In this document: positions 12,501-27,500 of the stretch, piece by piece
Layout: the number at the start of each line of letters is the position of its first letter
Position numbering within the stretch: the first letter of the stretch is position 1
NCBI GenBank assembly: GCA_013397865.1
Contig: VZTI01000468.1
Location: 460,907 to 524,906, forward strand
DNA length: 64,000 nt
Source of the DNA: Struthidea cinerea
Lineage: Eukaryota > Chordata > Aves > Passeriformes > Corcoracidae
Reading direction: 5' to 3'
The notes under the pieces: generated by a model
What the model was told of the DNA's origin: nothing
The model's database searches: none
The model's input: only the letters and a program-made list of their open reading frames with translations
Position numbers and translations under genes: made by a program

Positions 12501-15500
12501 CAGTGGGCATTCCTTCTTGCTTTTTGATTAAAAAAGTGAGCCTGACTTAAGAGATAACAACGTCTGTCGCAAGGCTCATCTTACATTCAGGAAAAATTTA
12601 AGATATTTCATCGTATTTCACCATCTCCTGCTCTGATTTAATCTCTGGGAAATTTTGTTATCACTCTAGCTAGAAAGATTTGTGCTTGTGTTGTGCATGC
12701 TGCAAAGATAAAATAGCAAATAATTGAAGGGAGCATCTTTAAAACAGAGTGCAACTTAAAATCTCACTATGGACTTGAGAATACTTTTTGTCACTGACCT
12801 AATGAACTGATGGAATGTGAGAATTATGCAGGGCAAGACGAGCTGTCTCTCTTTGATGCCAGCCAATGAAATGCTAACCAGGGTAGGAATAAGATGACAT
12901 GGTGTAAAGGTTTATATATAGGGTTTTAATAACACTTCAGGTCAGTGCTTTGTATAACTTTGTGTTTTAAAAGAAAATATGGTTTAGAATTACTTAAAGT
13001 TGCCATATTTGTCTTTTTATTCTGTTATCTGGTCAGACTTTTTAGGTAAAAATGAGTATTTATCTACACAGTTTCCTCCTTACAAGAGTTAAGGTTGTAA
13101 AAGGGAGGAAGGGGTTGGCAAAAAGAGGTTTGGGGTCTGATCAAAAGCCACTTGACGGTCCTCATCCTCAAGTGGTATTAAATGTTCTGTGACAAGAGAT
13201 ACTTGAATAAGTTACCTTATTGCTGTGTTTCATGTGTTAGTTATGCTTCTTGCTGTCATTAGTGTCAGTAAAATCCTAAATTTCTTCACCGCAATTCTTT
13301 TCAGAAAAGGAATGTTTGTCCACGTGTGTCCAGAACATGCAGCAGTCTGATGACCTTTCTCCCCTAGAAATAGTTGAGATGTTTGCTGGACTTTCTTGTT
13401 TTCTCAAAGACTCCAGTGATGTATCCCAAACATTGTTGGATGATTTTAGGATATGGCAAGGATACAACTTCCTCTGTGACCTCCTCCTCAGGTAGGCAAA
13501 AGTGCTTGAAGCAATGCAGGCAGATCAGTGATCTTTTTTCAAGAAGGTTTTCTTAATAAAGAGTAGATTAATAGGTTTGAACAAATAAGTGATTATAGAT
13601 CATTATGGAATGAAGATATTAGGACCAAAACACTGAATATATGCTTCTCTCTATTTATGAAACTACATTGTTTAACTTTTTGTTCTTTAGTACTGATTTA
13701 TTACTAAATGCTTCTTGCTGTGTAAAGAAAGCAGTTGCTTAAAAATAACTGGTACTAAATATCTAGGCAGAATCCAGAACATAAAATTTTGGCTGCAACT
13801 AGAGGTTTTTGAGTTTGGTTGGAGTTTGTTTTGTCTAAGGAAATGGTTTAGTGGTGGACTTGGCAGTGTTGGGTTAACAACTGGACTCAATGATCTTAAA
13901 GGTCTTTTCCAACCTAAATAATTCTGTGATTAAATTATTGTCTTGTTTTATCATGCTGTTGTAATGAAAAATCACATATGTTACAAGGGAATCAGGGTGT
14001 GTGTAGATATATATTTCTTATTATTTTTTATTAAAGGTATTTCTAGGCTGCTAATGCATTAAAAAATATGGTAATGAAAATGCCTGCCAAAAAAAAAATT
14101 TGGGTGTATGATCTATCCGTGATTTTATTTCTTTCCAGGAAAGAAACTTCTTTAATTTTCTGACTGAGAAAGAAAAGAGTGTCTGTTGAATTATTTGTTT
14201 AAAATCTATGGGCAGGCTACGTTGCTTTGTTTGAATATGAAGTTCTGAAGAAGGATGCTTAGCTGTTGAAATACAGAGATGTTTTACAAATCCAAGGCGC
14301 ATACTGGGAAACTATAAGTGTACACCTTATGAAGTATATTTGGGTCAAACATTATTAATGAGAAATGTTAATGTTGTAGTCTCCCTATTTTTGGTGTTAG
14401 TATGCTGAGTTTTGGCACCCAAGTATTTGAACTAAATTTTCCACTCCATTGTATACTTCTGAGGGGGTTTTTTCTTTGTTTTAAATGGATAGCAGACACA
14501 GACATGGCATTTGAAATTTTTAATCACACTTAAAATTACTCATAAGTTACCTTTGGTGCCACAAAAGCCAAAGCACCTGTTAAGGAATTGTTATTTTTCT
14601 TGTTCTATAAGTGGAGTTTTGGAGTATGTTGTATTTACTAATGCATTAATTCAAAGCAGTGTAATTCAAATGCAGTTGTTTTCCAGAAATTGTCTGCCAG
14701 AGTTTAGGTGAAATGTGAGGGGAACATGCTGTCATGTTTCATGTTGAGGTACAAAAGAGATTCCCTGTAGATCAAATGTTTTAAACAAATTCTCTCCTGA
14801 GCTTGCTCATCCTTTAAATCAAAGGGTAGGGGATCCCTGCCAAATGCATAGGAAAACTAGGGATTTGCATGTCTCATTGAAGAAGGAGGGGACACCTGGG
14901 ATCGTCAGGTGACATCAGTAAGTTAATGGTATAGGAATGTGTTATCCTCATTTCTTCCTGAGGTGGTTTTCTAGAAGAAAACACTTTCTTTCAAAAAACA
15001 GTGAACTTGAATAAGCCCATGTGTTGGTCAGTGATGGACCACAGTAATGTATTCTTCCTGGACATGTTTTGGCTCAAACCGACCCACAGAGACTTGTTCA
15101 GCTCTGGGGCACTTTTGTGAAGATGACTGTCATGTGAGGGTATGAAATCTGGACACTGGGCCTCAAGCTGCAGAGCAAAGGCTTGGAGCTGGAAAAGCAG
15201 AAGGATGTGTGTAGAAGGTGGCTTTGTAAGAAATTGCAGAAAATCTGTAAGGGCCAGGGGAGCACTTTGATGATTTCACCTGGATGATGAGAAAGGGCAG
15301 GGTATGTGGAGGATTAGTAGAGTGGCAGTAGGTGAGCTCAGTGCTTCTGTAGTGACTGTTTGCAGGAGGTTCTTGTTTGAAGGAGGTTCCTTCCTCAACC
15401 ACGTCTGACTGAGAAGATGGAGGATGCAGAATGAGCTGCTTGTAAAGGGCTCCCACAATCACTTGTCAGGAACAAGTGAAACAGAGCTTGCACTGCTTGA

Positions 15501-18500
15501 GTGAATAGAAGAACGGGATCCCCAGTTTGCTTCTGAGATCTACAGAGTTAGTAAATAATTAAACATTGTTTAATTTGTGGTGAAGTAGCAGGAAAATGAG
15601 GATGGTTTTATGATTCAGAGTCAGTTTTTAGGGTTTGGTCTGGGGGTGTGTTCCTGTCAGTGAACAATGATTGGAATGGGATGTTAGCATTTCTGTTCTC
15701 TTGTGTTCAAAGGTAAGAGTTTGTAGTGCTAATGAGGGTGCCTCATCCTCTGCTTCGAAGTGCTAGGCTTCTACCAAGATACCATTTCATTAGCACAAAA
15801 TATTCACTCTTAAAGTGGCAGATGTAATTTAGCAAGTTAATTACGGATCTATTTAATTACAGACAATCCATGTACTTTCCTTTACAGTATCTTCATGTCT
15901 GTGAGAGGATTTTTAATGTAATTTTCTTGTCTCTTGGTTTTTAGTAGACTGTTGAGTTCAAGGAAAGATTTATGAGGTAAATTCCTGCGGCAAATAGCTG
16001 TTTGCTCTTGTAAGTCCAATGTTCGACTGACTTAATGGTATGACATAGGAACCTGGAAAATACTGCAGTAAAGCTGGTCTCTAAATTAATAAAGTAAAAC
16101 AGATCTTACTAAAGTGATTTGAGTTCAAACAAATTAGTGCTGCTAACTTCATCCTTTTGTATTTTCTTTAGATTAGAACAGGCAAAAGAAGCTGAATCTA
16201 AGGATGCTTTGAAGGACTTAGTTAATTTGATAACTTCCTTAACAACGTACGGTGTCAATGAATTAAAGCCAGCTGGTGTTACCACTGGAGTACCTTTCCT
16301 GCTACCTGGATTTGCAGTCCCACAGCCTGCAGGCAAAGGTGAGTCTGCTTTTTTCTCTCTCTGTTTGCTTTTTGTTGTTTTAAATGCTATTTACAAGATA
16401 CAGAGCAGCTGTGTATTGCACAAACCCTTTGCAGCCAAGTCTAGGTTCTTTATCTCAGATCGTGTATCAAATACTCAGTTATTTTGGTCTCAAAGATTTT
16501 ATTTTGGGGTTGGTACCCAAAGAAGAAAGCTTAGGGCTTGTGTCTTTGAGGACAGGTCCAGCCTCTTCACTGCAAAGCTGACAGTTTTCTACATGGAGAT
16601 TTGAAGAGATTATCTTATTGGAGAGACACACTGATTTGATTTGTGGTGTTTTAAGCTGCTCTTACTAAACTGATATGAAAGGCTGATGTGCTGGCTTGGT
16701 TTGTTTTTTTTTTTTTTTTAAAAATCCTTCCCCCACCCCAGTTTGCTTTCTGTTAGCTTTTGTCAGCATAGGAAAATATAACTTGTAAGCTGAAATCTGT
16801 TATTTCATCAGCCGTGTGATCAGAGAGATAAAATCTGTGGTGTGCTTGAAACCACAGTCAGTTACAATTCGGAGATAAGGTTGAGGAAGTCTTGAGGGAG
16901 AAAGGGTTTTGTAAAAATAAACGTATGTTTCATGTTCTGTGCATAAACTTAAAATTCAAGTTAGTCTTGTATGTAATAAAGGAGTTTGGAATTTAATAGT
17001 GACTGTGGAGCTAGTTTGTTACTTGAACTTTTTATGAGATACACCACCGGCTCAAGAAAAGTTTGTTATAGGGTTGCTTTTATAGATTTATAGACTAATG
17101 AATATACATCCTGGGTTCCTTGGACAGTGGCTTCCTCTCTCTGGTATGGAGAGAGTTCATTGTTCATAGGAGTTGTTTTTCTTTTGCACTAAATAGAGAA
17201 AGAAGGTGAACACTCAGAGTTTAATTTCTCCATGTTTTGATAATAATGTTAATTTTTGTTTAGTCTAATCAGTTTTTCTGATACAATATTATGAGAGAAC
17301 AATGGCCTGTTGCAATCTGCAAAAGAGTTTTTTAACTTTGTGGTATATATCAGGACATCTTTGTTTCTTTTACCTGCTTTTCATCACTTCTTTTTATGAA
17401 GACTGTATTCATTCATTTTCTCAATTACTTTGATTTAAATCCTTTTAGTTCTTGAACTCTGAAGAGCTGGTTAGAATTTGGTTTCTTCAGGGGTCCTCCT
17501 AATAATCGAAAAGAATTTATTAGTCTGCTTGATTGCTTGGAACAAATGTTGATACTAAGCTAGAATATAAATAGTTCTATCTGACGCTACTGTGTTCCTG
17601 TCACATTTAATAAGCTTTAAATCCCCTCATTTGAACATTTTTCATAGTAAAGAAAGCATGTAAAGAAGTCACTTTAGGAACAACTGAGTGTGACTTAGAA
17701 TGTAACTAATATTCTTCCAGATGTGAAATTGTTCCATGTTTATTTACAAGGGAATTTTCTCTTACCTTCTGGAGAAATGCTGACATGGAAGGTGGGGAGG
17801 CTAGGCAAGGAGATAATTGAATTTACTGTTCAGTTGGACAACATAGTTTACAAAAATGAATCGAGTAGTATTCCACAGAGAATATGTAATAAACAAGGAT
17901 TTTTTGTTTATGAAGGGGTTTTCAAATCGGGTTAACAGTTTGCATATACCTTTATTTGAAAAAATAAAATAAGATTTTATTGTTAAAACCTCCTAAATGC
18001 TTTGTTTAGAGTGTGTTTAAACTTTGCACTCCTGATTGTTTGTTTATTTTGTTAAAACTATTTTTTACCATCAGTTGTTTTCTGTATCATGGGATCTGTC
18101 CATTGTGGCTTGTACTATTCCTACAGAAGTTAAAAAAGTTGTCTTTTAGGCATCTTTTGAGTAAAATAAGAATAATATCTGCCCATAGAAAATTTTGGGG
18201 AGCACTCATAAATTATGCATTCTTTGGCTGAATGAATGAGATTTTAATCAACTTGAAGTTACTTACAAGAAGAAATGTAACTGAGCTTTAAAGATGTGAG
18301 GTCTTTGTGAGCTAGTATTAGAGCTACCTTATGCTTTTCAACTCCTTCCCTGTTTCAATTCCTTAATTGTTAATAGTACTGGACCCTGCTGAAGCTCTTT
18401 TATTCCCAGCTGTGAGGGTTGCATGCTGCATCATGGAATACAGAACATCATTGTTGCTATAATGGGTTCTCCTATGGCCTGGGTACATGAGGGGCAGGCT

Positions 18501-21500
18501 TTTTTTTGTCTCTAGGACTGTGTCCTGTGTAGATTTTAACACTAAATCAGTGTGCTTATCTATTTTAAAGTAATGATCTTTGATCAGCATCTTTAACTGC
18601 TTGCATAAACTTTTACTATCGAAGATGAAGCTGCCATCTTAAAGAATAGTAGGTTGTGGAATTTGCCATGTAAGTGATTGTACAGAGGCTTTTTTGAAGT
18701 CAGTTTTAATGATTGAATTTAATTATTTATAATAATAAATTTAATTATTGAGTGTGGCATCATGCACTGTTATTTTATTCCCACTTATTAAAATGTATAG
18801 ATCATTATTAATAAGTGTATTCATTGTTTATGATGATTAAGAACTTTCTCTTTCCTTTTTCCTCCCATCCCACTTTGTTTCCTGATTTAGGTCATAGTGT
18901 GAGGAATATTCAAGCATTTTCTGTCCTCCAGAATGCGTTTTTGAGAGCAAAAACCAACTATCTAGCACAAATCATCCTTGATGCCATCACGAATATTTAT
19001 ATGGCGGACAATGCCAACTACTTCATTTTGGAATCGCAGCACACATTGTCTCAGTTTGCAGAGAAAATTCCTAGACTTCCAGAAGTGCAGACCAAATACT
19101 TTGAGATGCTGGAATTGGTTGTCTTCAGCTTGAATTACATACCCTGTAAAGAACTGATCAGTGTGAGCATCCTTTTAAAATCCAGCACTTCTTTTCAGTG
19201 TAGCATCATTGCCATGAAGACACTCCTGAAGTTCACCCGTCATGACTACATCTTTAAGGATGTCTTCAGGGAAGTGGGACTTCTGGAGGTGATGGTAAAT
19301 CTTCTTCATAAATATGCAGCCCTTTTGAAAGATCCCACTCAGGCACTGAATGATCAAGGTAGCGTGTCCTTTTCCATTTTTCTAATACTTGTCTTTTTTG
19401 GCTGGAAATAGTGGAGTCTAGCATTTAGGAGAAATGAGAGAATCTGAACATGTATCTCGTGGGCTGAATTCTGCTGAGGACTGCTGTGCCATCTTAAAAG
19501 CTCACTGGAATTGCTTCTCTCAGTTTCTTGAGAGAAGCTCGAGGCTGACTTTAATGAATGATGCTGTATGAATGCAAAGTAGCAGGAGCTTGTATTTTCC
19601 TTTTTAAATGTTTTTTTGATGTACTGGTTCAATATTTGTTACTTAATGTGAAAAAAGTAAAGGAGCAATACATAGCATCGATATTGTTCCTAACAAAAGG
19701 TACTTTGTACCTTCGTGTTTAGCCCCAGCCTTGAAAAAATACAATAGAGTGCATATCTGAGCTCTTAATAGGAGACTTTTTTATAAGCTGCATCTAAATT
19801 TTTCTAAACATTAAAAAATATAAATTAAGATCAGTTTTCTGCAGACTTGGACATCCCAGGTAAGCTGCACAGCTGCTAGGCCTGCAAAGCAGGCTCTGCC
19901 ACGTGCCATAGGAGCATACATGTACACACAGAGAATTTTTTTTTTACATTCTTTATTCAAACTGCAATAGAGCTTGTGTGCATCAGTGACACTTACTTTT
20001 TAACCATAACTGCTGGATGTTTCACCTGGGTTTAATTGTATGAAGCTTCATTAGTGAGTGGTAGCTGTAGGTTAGAGTTAGAAAGCTTTGTTGCCAGTGA
20101 CTCCATTGAAAAACACATCATTTCTCATGTTCCTGTAAATAAATGGATGAAGCTGTCATCTAATTAGGGTGCTACCTGGGTGCACACGTCCTTGTGTTGG
20201 GGTTTACTTTTTATTAGAGTAATTTTAAAAACAACAAAACCCCGCTGTTTTTTCTGGAGTGTTACTCTGTGTGTACTATGCCACTTGCAGTGTTGGTCTG
20301 TTACACCTGTTGAGTAATCAGCTGTAATTATGTAAGTGTAGTTTTGTGGGGTTTGTGTGGAATTTCTCTTTTCAAGTATTGAAAACTGAGTGAGAACAGA
20401 TGCAGTTAATCCTTCAACTATGGTGTAGTTTTGTGGCTTGAAGAAATAATAGCTGCGGTGTCAGGCACTGTGGAGCTCACAGTGCTCAATAACTTCTGCT
20501 TAAATTCTTGTCTTTATAAAATTAACTTTTCAAATGATTCATAGTTAAGCTTTCCCAGGAATGCATGTGTAGTCTAAATCTCAACTTGCTTTGGAAAATG
20601 GTGGGGCTGCATGCTCTCTGGGGAAGCAAAGAAAATAAAAGTGTTGGTGCAAAGTACCAAGAAGCATCTTTGAAAAGAGTGGTATTTTCTATGACTTTAG
20701 CATCTGAAAATATTTTTGTAGTGGATTCAAGGAACAGTTCATTTGAGGACCAAAAGCAGCTGGCTTTATTGGTTATGGAGACCCTGACAGTACTACTACA
20801 AGGATCAAACACAAATGCAGGTGAGTAGAAAGATTTTTGTCAAAATAGGTTTTAAAAGTAATGCAGAAGATTATGTTTTGACTTTCTATCTTCCTGCCAG
20901 TATTCAAATACTCCGAAATACACTTTCTCTCTTGCCAAGTTTTCCCAGCAAAGAGAATAGACAGCATAACCTAGAGTGCATAAAATAAAGGAGAACAAGA
21001 GTGTTTAACTTGAGTTTCTTTGCTGTTGTTTACTTGAAGGCAACCACCACACCCCATCACTCTTCAACAGTTCTGTAATAATTTTTAGTAGTGTTTGTAA
21101 CACCGTTTGGATATTTTAAAATTTAAGCACATAATTAGAAATGTAGTTCAGTGTTCAGTGTCATATCTACTTAATGTAGTGCCTGTATCTTTAGTTAAAG
21201 TTGTCTTTTCATTTTTAAAGAGTTATTCCCAGTCAGTATGTACAAATAGGGCTCTGTTACAATTGTCCTTTCTTAAATCAAGCAGCTATATATTAGGCTT
21301 CATTAACCAGGACTTAGTGGTTTTGAAACCGTGGTAGCATCCACCTGCCTTGTGACAAACCCTTGGTGGCTGTTGGATGACATTCCTGACCTCACCTAGG
21401 AAGCATCAATCAGCCATCAGGACCTCCTTGCTGCTTCTCAGGACTGAGTTAATCTCTGAGTAGGCACTGGAGAAGGAACAGCGGGGAGTGTAAAAGACAT

Positions 21501-24500
21501 CAGCACTTTGAGATGATGCCACAGATGTTTCTCCTTGGAGAATTCAAGGGCCTCATTTCATCAGTAGCTCTCCCAGTTCAGCAGCAGGACAGAGCATACA
21601 GGAGGGGCTGAGAAACCCTTCCTCAGAGAAGGGGTGGCTGCTGTCTGTACTGGGATGTGAGCCCAGTGGCACTGTATTCAGAGGCCAGCAGAGGTTACAG
21701 GTCATCACAGAGGCATAAGTAGGCATGATGCAGCCTCGCAGTGATCCATACCATACTCAGTGCTTGGTTTCTGATCTTAAACCAGTGTCTCTGATAAGGT
21801 TTCCTGAGCATCACATAACTGCTAACTAAATTTCAACAGGAAATTTGGGTGTCCAGACCCAGGTTCACTGGATAGTTGAGAACCTACACTGAGAGTGGGA
21901 AAAGTATAAAATGTTACCCAGTCTCTATGAAAACCTGACTACAAAGAGAATAGGATTTGCCTGTGAAGGGATGCCACAAACTCACCTGTCTCAGGGTCTG
22001 AGGCCTCTCCTTTTGCACTGAATCCATATCTCATCCAAAGGACTTCAGAGAAAGCAGCAGGCAGGAAATGGATAGTGGGATTAATGTTTGTATGTATATG
22101 TTAGAGGGAATCAACTTGTTAATCCTGAACTTGGTCATTTAAACTGCTCTTTTAGTTTATAGTCACATGGAAAATGATCCCTTTTGATGCAGTAATGCAG
22201 CATTGATCCATTTCCCCACTCAGTTTTCATCTTCAGTAATTAACATAGGGCAATGCTCTAGGTGCTGACACTGTACTAAACACACATTATATATGCCATG
22301 TATATTCTACTTTGGATTTTGTAATGTTTTCAGAATCGATTTTCATGTAATTTTCAGTTATTGCAGTAGCCAGTAAGCTTGAATAACCATTACTTGACTT
22401 AAGCTTAATCTCTACAGAGATAGGTCGTGCCACACAAAATCTTCTGCAGAATCTTACAAATGATGTGGATAAACTGAACTGCTTCTCAACCAGTGCTCCT
22501 GTCCAGAAACAGCCCAGTTATATTTTCAGTTCATATTGCACTTAGGTCATTGCTAAATGTAAGATAAACTCGCCCCTAAACCAGAACAATATATGGCCTT
22601 CACAAAACATGGGAGGTTTGGTACATTTTTTATTTCAACCCAAACCCTTTGACCTCTAGCATGAAAAGAGTAACTGCTGTTGGAGTAACAGAATTATTGA
22701 GGAAATTCTTAGAACTGACCTCCATCCTTGTACTCAATGCCTTTAGTGAAGAATATTGCCAGAAGACATTGCAGTTCTGCTTTCATTTCGGTTAGGAGAG
22801 GAAAAATAGTAGTAAATCATTAAACATCCATAGAACTAAAACTCTGCCCTTCAATCTGTAGAAATGAAAATAAACACCTTTGGTGTTTTTCTGTTGTCAT
22901 TATTTGTCACTGGTTGTATTTTGCTTACTCTTAAAGTACTTATCCCCCCCGCCTCTTTCCGAGCAGGCATTTTCAGGGAGTTTGGTGGTGCCAGGTGTGT
23001 GCACAACATCGTGAAGTATCCGCAGTGCCGCCAGCACGCCCTGATGATCATCCAGCAGCTGGTGTTGTCACCCAGTGGAGAGGACGACATGGGCACCCTG
23101 CTGGGGCTGATGCACTCGGCCCCACCTACGGAGCTGCAGCTGAAAACCGACATCCTAAGGGTAGGCGAAGGGTTGTTCTTCAGTACTCTTGCTCCTAAGG
23201 TGTGGTTCCAACAGAGAAAACACTGAGAAGGGCATTGGATTGAGCTGGATTGGGTGGGTGGTGTTTAGCTACTGTATGTAGATTGTCTCTGGAGTTGAGA
23301 TACGTACATCTGATCCATGGTTTTTATTTTCTTCCGTCTATCCATAATAGGCTTCAGAAGTAGAGATGGAGGCTAGTGAGTGAGTATGCTTTTGGCATCA
23401 TCACTTGTAACCAGCCTCAGTGGATAGAAAATGAGGTTCTGCAGTTACGATAATTTTTCCTGGTGGGGTCTTATTCAGCTAAAAATAATGGGAATATGTG
23501 TGGAAAAATAAGCAAGCAAGTAACATACATTTATTTTCAGTGCTGGCTTAAATTTTCTTGTGGCGTCTTATTTTACCAATTTGTATCTATGAGTGCTGAA
23601 ATAATTAATATTAAAGCAAATTGTAATGATCACAGTAGAAGATACAGCCGAATAACTTGCTTGCTTAAGCAAGTGGAATAGTGGAAAAGGCTGAGAGTGG
23701 AGGAAGAGCAAGAAAACTCTTGTCAGTTTCCTGTTGTATTAGGTATTTTGTTTGCTAATCTAGACCCACAGTTTCTTCTCCGAGTAGCTAATGTTATTTT
23801 TGTAAATTGACAAAATACTGTTTTGTTTTAGGGTAGAAAAGCTGAGGCAAATAGTAGAAAGCAAATGAGTCTTACTGGAGAGAACTCAGACACATCTAGG
23901 TCTGAGGACCTGTTCAAAGGAGCTGTAGTGTTTCTCTGGCAGATGAACAGCTTCATATTATTCCAAAAGATAGAAAGGAAAGCTAGTAATTATTCATTTA
24001 CTGTGTTTTGTCTGTCAAGCTATTCAGTAATTTTTGAGCATGTGTTATTCACAATACTTAAGGGGAGAGAAAAGATATTGCAGTTCCCCAGAGGATTTAA
24101 CAGAAAATCAGGATTTCTGTCTCCCATGACCTGTTGTACTTGTCTTCCATTGGTGCTGTTCTCAGAAGTTTTGGTTATGGAACTGACAGCCCAGAACAGT
24201 GTGGTGATATGTCTCTTACTGTTTGTTCTGGTTTGTCAGGAAAGGAGATACTGCCTTCAGAGGAGTGACAATCTTGCTATTTCACTGCCCATCTTCTGAG
24301 TGCTTAAAAAAGCAGCCTGATTCTGAAGAAGTAAATTTTTGGTCGTGGAAAATTCCCCCCAGCCTATTTTTCTGTATCAATAACATTTTTCTGTTGTTTA
24401 TGATGCTTTCTGTAGGGAGACTTTTTCTTCTATATTCTATATTCACATGTGGGTCAAACTTCCCATGACAGTTGTTTTGTTTGTTTGTTTTTGGTTGTGT

Positions 24501-27500
24501 GGAGGGGCTTCTCCACCCTGTGATTTCACAAATAATGAGTATTATTCTCTAGTACCTAAGTTCATGTAGTTTCTGCTGTTTATACCATGGCTTTGCATTT
24601 ATTAGTTCAGCAAGTAGGGTTTTTATCCACTTTGGTTTCTCTCTCAGGCTTATTTTTGAACAGAAACTCTTAAAATGAAGTCTCACTTAATTCAGAGATT
24701 TATAGAGGAAAGCTAAAAATAAGTGAGGTTATTTGGCTGATTTTTTGCTGCCTGAATTCACTAACAGAAGAGTTATGTTGGAGTGCTGTTGAGGCTTCAT
24801 AGGTGCTAGGTGCTTCTGCATTGTTAATTGCTAGGAGACTGTTAGGATGCTCCAAGGTGTAGATTTCTCATGGCTGCAAGAAGTCATTTGCCTGCTCTTG
24901 TTTGAAATTGTTTGTGAAGTGTGATGGCAGAGAAGATTCCTTTCTAACAGAGATATTCTCCACCTTGTCACCTGGGAATTTTGAGCTCCATTCTCGGCTT
25001 GGTCAAGTCTTTCTGTTGGAAGGTTTCTTTATCTCCTTAATTTCTTATTTCTAAATTTGGGGCAATGTTCTACTTTTCCCCTTACTCTTTCTCTTTATTT
25101 TGTAAACTTTTGAGTATGAGAATTTTTGTAGTACGAAGTTGATCTTCGGAGACTTCAGGCATTACCAAGTTCTGACAAATGACACGAGGATTTTGCTAGC
25201 ACAACAATGTTTTGTGAACAAAAATGTTCCTACCTTTTTCCAAGCTGTTTGTAATGCTGCTGCTTCTTGTTGTTGTTGTTTCCCTATTTTGACTGTTTGC
25301 TTTGTCCACAGGCCCTACTCTTGGTGCTGAGAGAGAGTCACCGCACAAGAACCGTTTTTAGGAAGGTCGGTGGATTTGTGTACGTCACATCTTTACTCGT
25401 TGCCATGGAAAGATCTTTGTGCTCACCACCTAAGAATGGCTGGGAAAAAGTAAACCAGAACCAAGTGTTTGAACTGCTTCACACTGTGTTCTGCACATTG
25501 ACTGCAGCAATGCGCTATGAGCCAGCTAACTCTCACTTCTTCAAGACAGAGATCCAGTATGAGAAACTGGCAGATGCTGTTCGATTACTTGGCTGCTTCT
25601 CAGACTTGAGGAAAATAAGTCCCTTGAATGTCTTCCCTTCAAATACACAACTGTTTCAAAGACTTTTGGATGATGACCTAATATCCCTGGATTCTGTGTC
25701 ACCTACTCTAAGACACTGCAGCAAACTTTTTATTTACCTCTACAAGGTAGCAACAGATTCTTTTGACAGGTATGAACTTTGCTTTTTTTTTTTCTTCCTT
25801 TTCTTTCATCTTCTCTGCCTGTCCCATGCCAGTGTTCCCCAAAATAATTTTCTTCAAATACCTTCGTTGCAAGCTTTTGTATTTCCATTTTAATCTACTT
25901 TCTTTCTTCACAACACTGAGAGGAATATAAGGTGTCAACATCTGACCAAATAATGGCTTAGATTGCTGGTGTTCTCCAGGGTATGCAGTGGTCTCTCTGA
26001 TGTTGGATGTTTTAATCATGGCAGCAGTTAAGATAGAGATATCAGTTCATGGTTGTATTTGATGTGTTGAAGCAACCTGTTGGTTGATAGCTGACAGATT
26101 GCATTATCATCATTAGAACTACTGGATTTTTATGCTTTTATTAAGTGATATGAAAATTTGGTTGTTGAATGTCATGTCTTAACTTCATATTTCCTTTGAT
26201 ATGGAGCTTTAAAGTAAGTGATTAAATAATACCATGATTAATTTAGAATCATAAAATCATTTCGGTTGGAAAATACTCTTAAGATCAGGTCTAACTGTAA
26301 ATCTGGCACTACCAAGTCCACCGCTAAACCATGTCCCTGAGTGGCACTACCAAGTTCACTGCTAAACCATGTCCCTGAGTGCCACATCTACATGTCTTTT
26401 AAAGACCTCAACCACTTCCCTGGACAGCCTGTTCCAATGCTTGATAACCCTTCTGGTGAAGAAATTTTTCCAAATATCAAATCTGAACCTCCCCTAGTTC
26501 AACTTAAGGCCATATCCTCGTGTCTTATCACTAATTATTTGGGAGAAGAGATGGACTCTCTACTGCTATGACCATCTCTCAAGTACTTGTAGAGTCTTCC
26601 ATGATAAGGTCTTCCATGTGCCTCCTTTTCTCCTTGCTAGCACATAAGACTGACATCTCGTTTTAGATGGATGTGCTTGTTCTTTGAAGTTCTAGCTAGT
26701 CTGGAAATTACTGATTTTTAAATTTACCTGGAAGACACTCCAGAGTTAAACGACTAGAATTTAAATTATGATGAGAGTCAAAATGAACAGAAATGTATCT
26801 TAAAGTTGGTTCAAAATGGCAACAAAACTTGGCAAAGTATGTGTTGAAGATTAGCTTGTCTTAAAGTAGTTTTTGCCCACAATTTAAGGCACCAAATATG
26901 AAACACCTAAGCTTTGTATCTGGGACCTTGAATCTGTTTTGCACCCCAGCCTTTGAATGCATGTGCCTCTGTTCTGACAAGATGGGCCATCTTGCCCCCA
27001 AAGCAGCAATCTTAATGCTTTTCTCTTCTTTAAAGAAAATTTTAAAAAACAACAAACAAAACCCCAACACGTATGCATACACACACACACTCTCACGCTC
27101 TCTCACGCTCTCTCATGCTCTCTCACGCTCTCACACGCTCACCAAAAAGCCAACTTCAGAAATCAGTTTATTTGATCTCATTTTAAAGCATTATTAAAGC
27201 ATTCAGGTAGCAGGAGGACAATTTGTATTAAGACTGTGTTACTTGTACTGTAGAAGTTGACACTGGCTAACAGTAGAGAATGAGGAAACAATGGGTTAAG
27301 TAAATCCCATGGTGATGTTGCCTAAGTTGCCTCACTAAGTTCCTCTTTTTTTTTGGCTGTTGTTTTCAGTGATTTTTCCTTCTTTAAATTTTCTGTTCAT
27401 CATTCGTTATTGAATTTACATTGACTTTATATCTTACCCCTGTTGGTTATACTTAATATACTGAAGCTTTACTTTCTCCTCTGAATTTCTGCTGTTGAAC

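Noticed and set aside
23865..24299. 144-residue intronic open frame
   Set aside because: No similarity to any family I recognise, no flanking gene signals, inside an AT-rich intron.
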